Shown here piece by piece: positions 12,553 to 14,477 of a DNA stretch of 14,477 bases. Under the pieces are notes generated by a model. The model did no database searches and was not told where the DNA came from. It saw nothing but the letters and a program-made list of their open reading frames with translations. The stretch is from assembly GCA_934597465.1 (NCBI GenBank), contig CAKTSC010000015.1:1-14477 (forward strand), read 5' to 3'. This stretch comes from an uncultured Dysosmobacter sp. GTDB lineage: Bacteria; Bacillota; Clostridia; Oscillospirales; Oscillospiraceae. The position numbers were made by a program, and so were the translations under genes. Each line of letters opens with the position of its first letter. Positions within the stretch are counted from its first letter, which is position 1.

Positions 12553-13743
12553 TCAGATGACGCCTTCCTCGCGGAGCTGAGCCACCTGCTCGGGGGTGTA
12601 GCCCAGAGTGCCCAGGATGGCCTCGTTGTCGCCGCCCAGGGTGGGAGCGCAGTGCTGGATGTTGTCATCCTCGCCGTGGATCTTGATGGGGTTGCCGGGC
12701 ATCCGGATCTCCTTGCCCATCTCGGGCTGGTAGACCTTCCAGATCATGTTGCGGGCGGCGATCTGGGGATGCTCCGCGGCCTCGGCCACGTTCAGGATGC
12801 GGCCGAAGGGGATCTTCAGGCCGACAATGATCTCCTCGATCTCGTCGATGGTCTTGGTGGTAGTCCAGGCCTCGATGTCAGCCTTCAGGCCCTTGCCGTA
12901 GTTCTTGCAGCGGTCGTCATTGGTGATGTAGAGGGGGTTGGTGATGAGATCCTCACGGCCCATGACGCGGCAGAGGTCAGCGTACATCTTGTCGGTGCCG
13001 CAGCCCATGACGAAGTCGCCGTCCTTGGCGCGGAAAGCGTCGAAGGGAGTGATGGCGGGGTCGGCGTTGCCGTTGCGGAAAGGAATCTTGTCCAGGACGG
13101 TGTAGTCCATGACAGCGTTCTCCAGCACGCCGAAGAGGGTGTCCATCATGGCGACATCCACGCGGCGGCCGACACCGGTCTTCTCGCGCTCATAGAGAGC
13201 CATCAGGACGCCCATGCAGAGGTGAGCACCGGTGAAGTTATCGCCGATGGAGGGGCCGATCTTGCAGGCGGGGCCATCGGGGAAGCCGGTGATGGTCATC
13301 ATGCCGGACATAGCCTGGGCCACGATGTCATAGGCGGGGCGGGGAGCCAGGGGGCCCTCCAGGCCGAAGCCGCTGATGGAGCCGTAGATGATGCGGGGGT
13401 TGATCTCCTGCATCTTCTCATAGGGGAAGCCCAGCTTGGTGAGCACGCCCACCTTGTAGTTCTCGCAGACGACGTCGGCGGTCTTCAGCAGCTCGGTGAA
13501 GATCTTCTTGCCTTCCTCGCTCTTGAGGTTCAGGGTCATGCCCTTCTTGTTGCGGTTGACATAGGAATAGTAGCCGCTGCAGCCTTTGTAGATGGGGCCC
13601 CAGGTACGGGTCTGGTCACCCAGGTTGGGCACTTCGATCTTGATGACTTCGGCGCCGTGGTCCGCCAGGTTCATGGTGCAGAACGGGCCGCTGTAAGCCT
13701 GGGTCAAGTCCAGGACACGGATGCCTTCGAGAGGTCTCTTCAT
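12553..13743 (-). CDS. Class III (CaiB/BaiF/Frc) CoA-transferase
   Basis: A 396-residue CoA-transferase that moves CoA between carboxylic acids through an aspartyl-CoA thioester. The family start Pro-Leu-Glu-Gly-Ile-Arg-Val-Leu-Asp-Leu-Thr (4-14), Tyr-Ser-Gly-Pro-Phe (17-21), Asn-Arg-Asn-Lys-Lys-Gly (63-68), Ala-Asp-Val-Val-Cys-Glu-Asn-Tyr (89-96) and Ser-Gly-Phe-Gly (124-127) are all present. Asp168 in Ile-Gly-Asp-Asn-Phe-Thr-Gly aligns with the catalytic Asp169 of formyl-CoA transferase. Length is normal. AAAGGTGAG lies six bases before the ATG. The acyl substrate cannot be read from sequence; the upstream neighbour on the same strand, a beta-aminoacyl-CoA ammonia-lyase, makes a beta-amino acid such as beta-alanine a reasonable guess. 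Oxalate, carnitine and other carboxylates remain alternatives. No clear promoter was found between the two genes. Confidence 0.9.
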   Translation of the reverse strand: MKRPLEGIRVLDLTQAYSGPFCTMNLADHGAEVIKIEVPNLGDQTRTWGPIYKGCSGYYSYVNRNKKGMTLNLKSEEGKKIFTELLKTADVVCENYKVGVLTKLGFPYEKMQEINPRIIYGSISGFGLEGPLAPRPAYDIVAQAMSGMMTITGFPDGPACKIGPSIGDNFTGAHLCMGVLMALYEREKTGVGRRVDVAMMDTLFGVLENAVMDYTVLDKIPFRNGNADPAITPFDAFRAKDGDFVMGCGTDKMYADLCRVMGREDLITNPLYITNDDRCKNYGKGLKADIEAWTTTKTIDEIEEIIVGLKIPFGRILNVAEAAEHPQIAARNMIWKVYQPEMGKEIRMPGNPIKIHGEDDNIQHCAPTLGGDNEAILGTLGYTPEQVAQLREEGVI

Positions 13744-13881
13744 AAATCGCTCACCTTTCTGTGTCTCTTTTCAATATCTTTTGGGGTTGGACGCCATGGC
13801 GGGAGCCTTCCCCGCGGCCCGCGCGGTCTCATGGCAGAGCGCGGGGCCCGGCATGACGGGGAGGGTAAAAAAGTCGTGTCT

Positions 13882-13908
13882 CCCGGCCCCCTTCCGGGAA
13901 GGGCCGGG
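13882..13908. repeat. Second hairpin between the ammonia-lyase and CoA-transferase genes
   Basis: CCCGGCCC (13882-13889) pairs with GGGCCGGG (13901-13908). On the minus strand a TTTTTT run (13866-13871) lies about ten bases downstream of it, too far for a standard terminator but possibly contributing to attenuation. Confidence 0.55.
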
Positions 13909-13916
13909 TCTTTCAG

Positions 13917-13956
13917 AAAAAAGCTGCTCGATCATCCCAAGACAATCGAGCAGCTT
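13917..13956 (-). terminator. Intrinsic terminator after the ammonia-lyase gene
   Basis: On the minus strand AAGCTGCTCGAT/ATCGAGCAGCTT (arms 13945-13956 and 13921-13932) forms a 12-bp perfect stem with a 12-base loop, followed by TTTT and CTG. It lies 50 bases after the ammonia-lyase stop and before the CoA-transferase gene, so it may partly uncouple the two. Confidence 0.88.
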
Positions 13957-14005
13957 TCCTGTTCACCTATTGCTTACGGGAAGCAAGGATGAGGCGATCA
14001 AACGA

Positions 14006-14437
14006 TCAATGATTCTGGAACTTGGGATCGGCGAACTCAACGCGCTGATAGGGCTTCTTCACGACCAGGGTGCCGGTGCCATAAGCGCAGAGGATGGGCT
14101 CGGGCAGAACGTTAGCGGCAGAATCAGCCAGGCCGTCCTTCTCGCCGCGGGCGAGCTCGATGACCTTGTGAGCCTCGAAGTGGCAGGTCAGAGAGGTGTT
14201 GCCCACCTTCTCGATCCAACCAGAATACTCCATGAAGTCGCCGGAGTAAACGGGATGGGTGTAACGAACCTCGGAATAGCCCAGGAACAGGGACTCATCG
14301 CCGAACAGACGGATAGCCAGCTCAGTGCCGACATCGCCCCAAGCGGTCACGATGTGAGCGCCCTCGACCAGCTCACCAGCATAATGAGCATCGCCAGCAG
14401 ACATACGGGTTCTCAGAACGACTTTCTCGCCAACCAT
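14006..14437 (-). CDS. Beta-alanyl-CoA (or 3-aminobutyryl-CoA) ammonia-lyase
   Basis: A 143-residue hotdog-fold protein resembling the small ammonia-lyases of amino-acid fermenters. Beta-alanyl-CoA ammonia-lyase (Acl, Clostridium propionicum) gives acryloyl-CoA; 3-aminobutyryl-CoA ammonia-lyase (Kal, lysine fermentation) gives crotonyl-CoA. Shared features from memory: Met-Ser-Ala-Gly-Asp-Ala-His-Tyr (12-19), Gly-Asp-Val-Gly-Thr-Glu-Leu (34-40), Ser-Leu-Phe-Leu-Gly-Tyr (49-54), Pro-Val-Tyr-Ser-Gly-Asp-Phe-Met-Glu-Tyr (62-71) and Trp-Ile-Glu-Lys-Val-Gly-Asn (74-80). The last two look closer to Acl than to Kal, so beta-alanyl-CoA is favoured, without proof. AGGAGG lies nine bases before the ATG; the promoter is outside the window. 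It uses CGT, GCT and GGT codons more than its neighbours, as highly expressed genes often do. The class III CoA-transferase downstream is the likely partner. Confidence 0.78.
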   Translation of the reverse strand: MVGEKVVLRTRMSAGDAHYAGELVEGAHIVTAWGDVGTELAIRLFGDESLFLGYSEVRYTHPVYSGDFMEYSGWIEKVGNTSLTCHFEAHKVIELARGEKDGLADSAANVLPEPILCAYGTGTLVVKKPYQRVEFADPKFQNH

Positions 14438-14477
14438 AGTAAGTATCCTCCTAAAAATTTTTCAGGTGAATTTGGGG

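Noticed and set aside
12001..13992. A 663-codon open frame on the plus strand opposite the CoA-transferase gene
   Set aside because: Its translation is low-complexity (Val/Leu/Gly/Asp-rich) and mirrors a real gene with family motifs and a ribosome site on the other strand.

Overview
The window looks like chromosome of a high-GC, Gram-positive-type anaerobe of the Clostridia, most likely an Oscillospiraceae relative (the Flavonifractor/Intestinimonas/Oscillibacter neighbourhood). The lineage is inferred from gene content: a YabE-like G5/3D protein next to rsmA, ATP-type PEP carboxykinase, an aldo/keto reductase with ferredoxin-type cysteines, and a beta-aminoacyl-CoA ammonia-lyase. Strong AGGAGG ribosome sites, sigma-A-type promoters and GC-rich hairpin terminators agree. 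No phage, integrase, transposase, CRISPR, tRNA or rRNA was seen. High GC makes long false ORFs opposite most real genes.

Layout. 1-1171: the first codons of a minus-strand gene, then a DUF975 membrane protein with its own promoter and terminator. 1172-2452: about 1.3 kb without a credible gene, packed with inverted repeats: a run of seven hairpins, dispersed intergenic repeats and a possible folded RNA. 2453-4808: a secreted G5/3D cell-wall protein behind a consensus promoter, then rsmA (ksgA). 4809-5481: a second gene-free stretch of dispersed repeats, one of which seems to be interrupted by another. 5482-8090: pckA, then a TetR/AcrR-type regulator with a perfect palindrome at its predicted transcription start. 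8094-10304 (minus): a membrane-spanning XRE regulator with a large outer domain, followed by a small lipoprotein, probably one operon. 10496-12101: an aldo/keto reductase and a stand-alone ModE-like DNA-binding protein, transcribed divergently from back-to-back promoters. 12140-12391: a small two-helix membrane protein. 12553-14437 (minus): beta-alanyl-CoA (or 3-aminobutyryl-CoA) ammonia-lyase, then a class III CoA-transferase, separated by terminator-like hairpins.

How it fits together. The last two genes suggest a short route for a beta-amino acid: CoA transfer, then loss of ammonia to an enoyl-CoA. PEP carboxykinase would link C4 acids and PEP, as expected in an amino- or organic-acid fermenter. 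The XRE/lipoprotein pair looks like a local envelope-sensing unit. The most unusual material is the two repeat-rich gaps and the ammonia-lyase/CoA-transferase pair.
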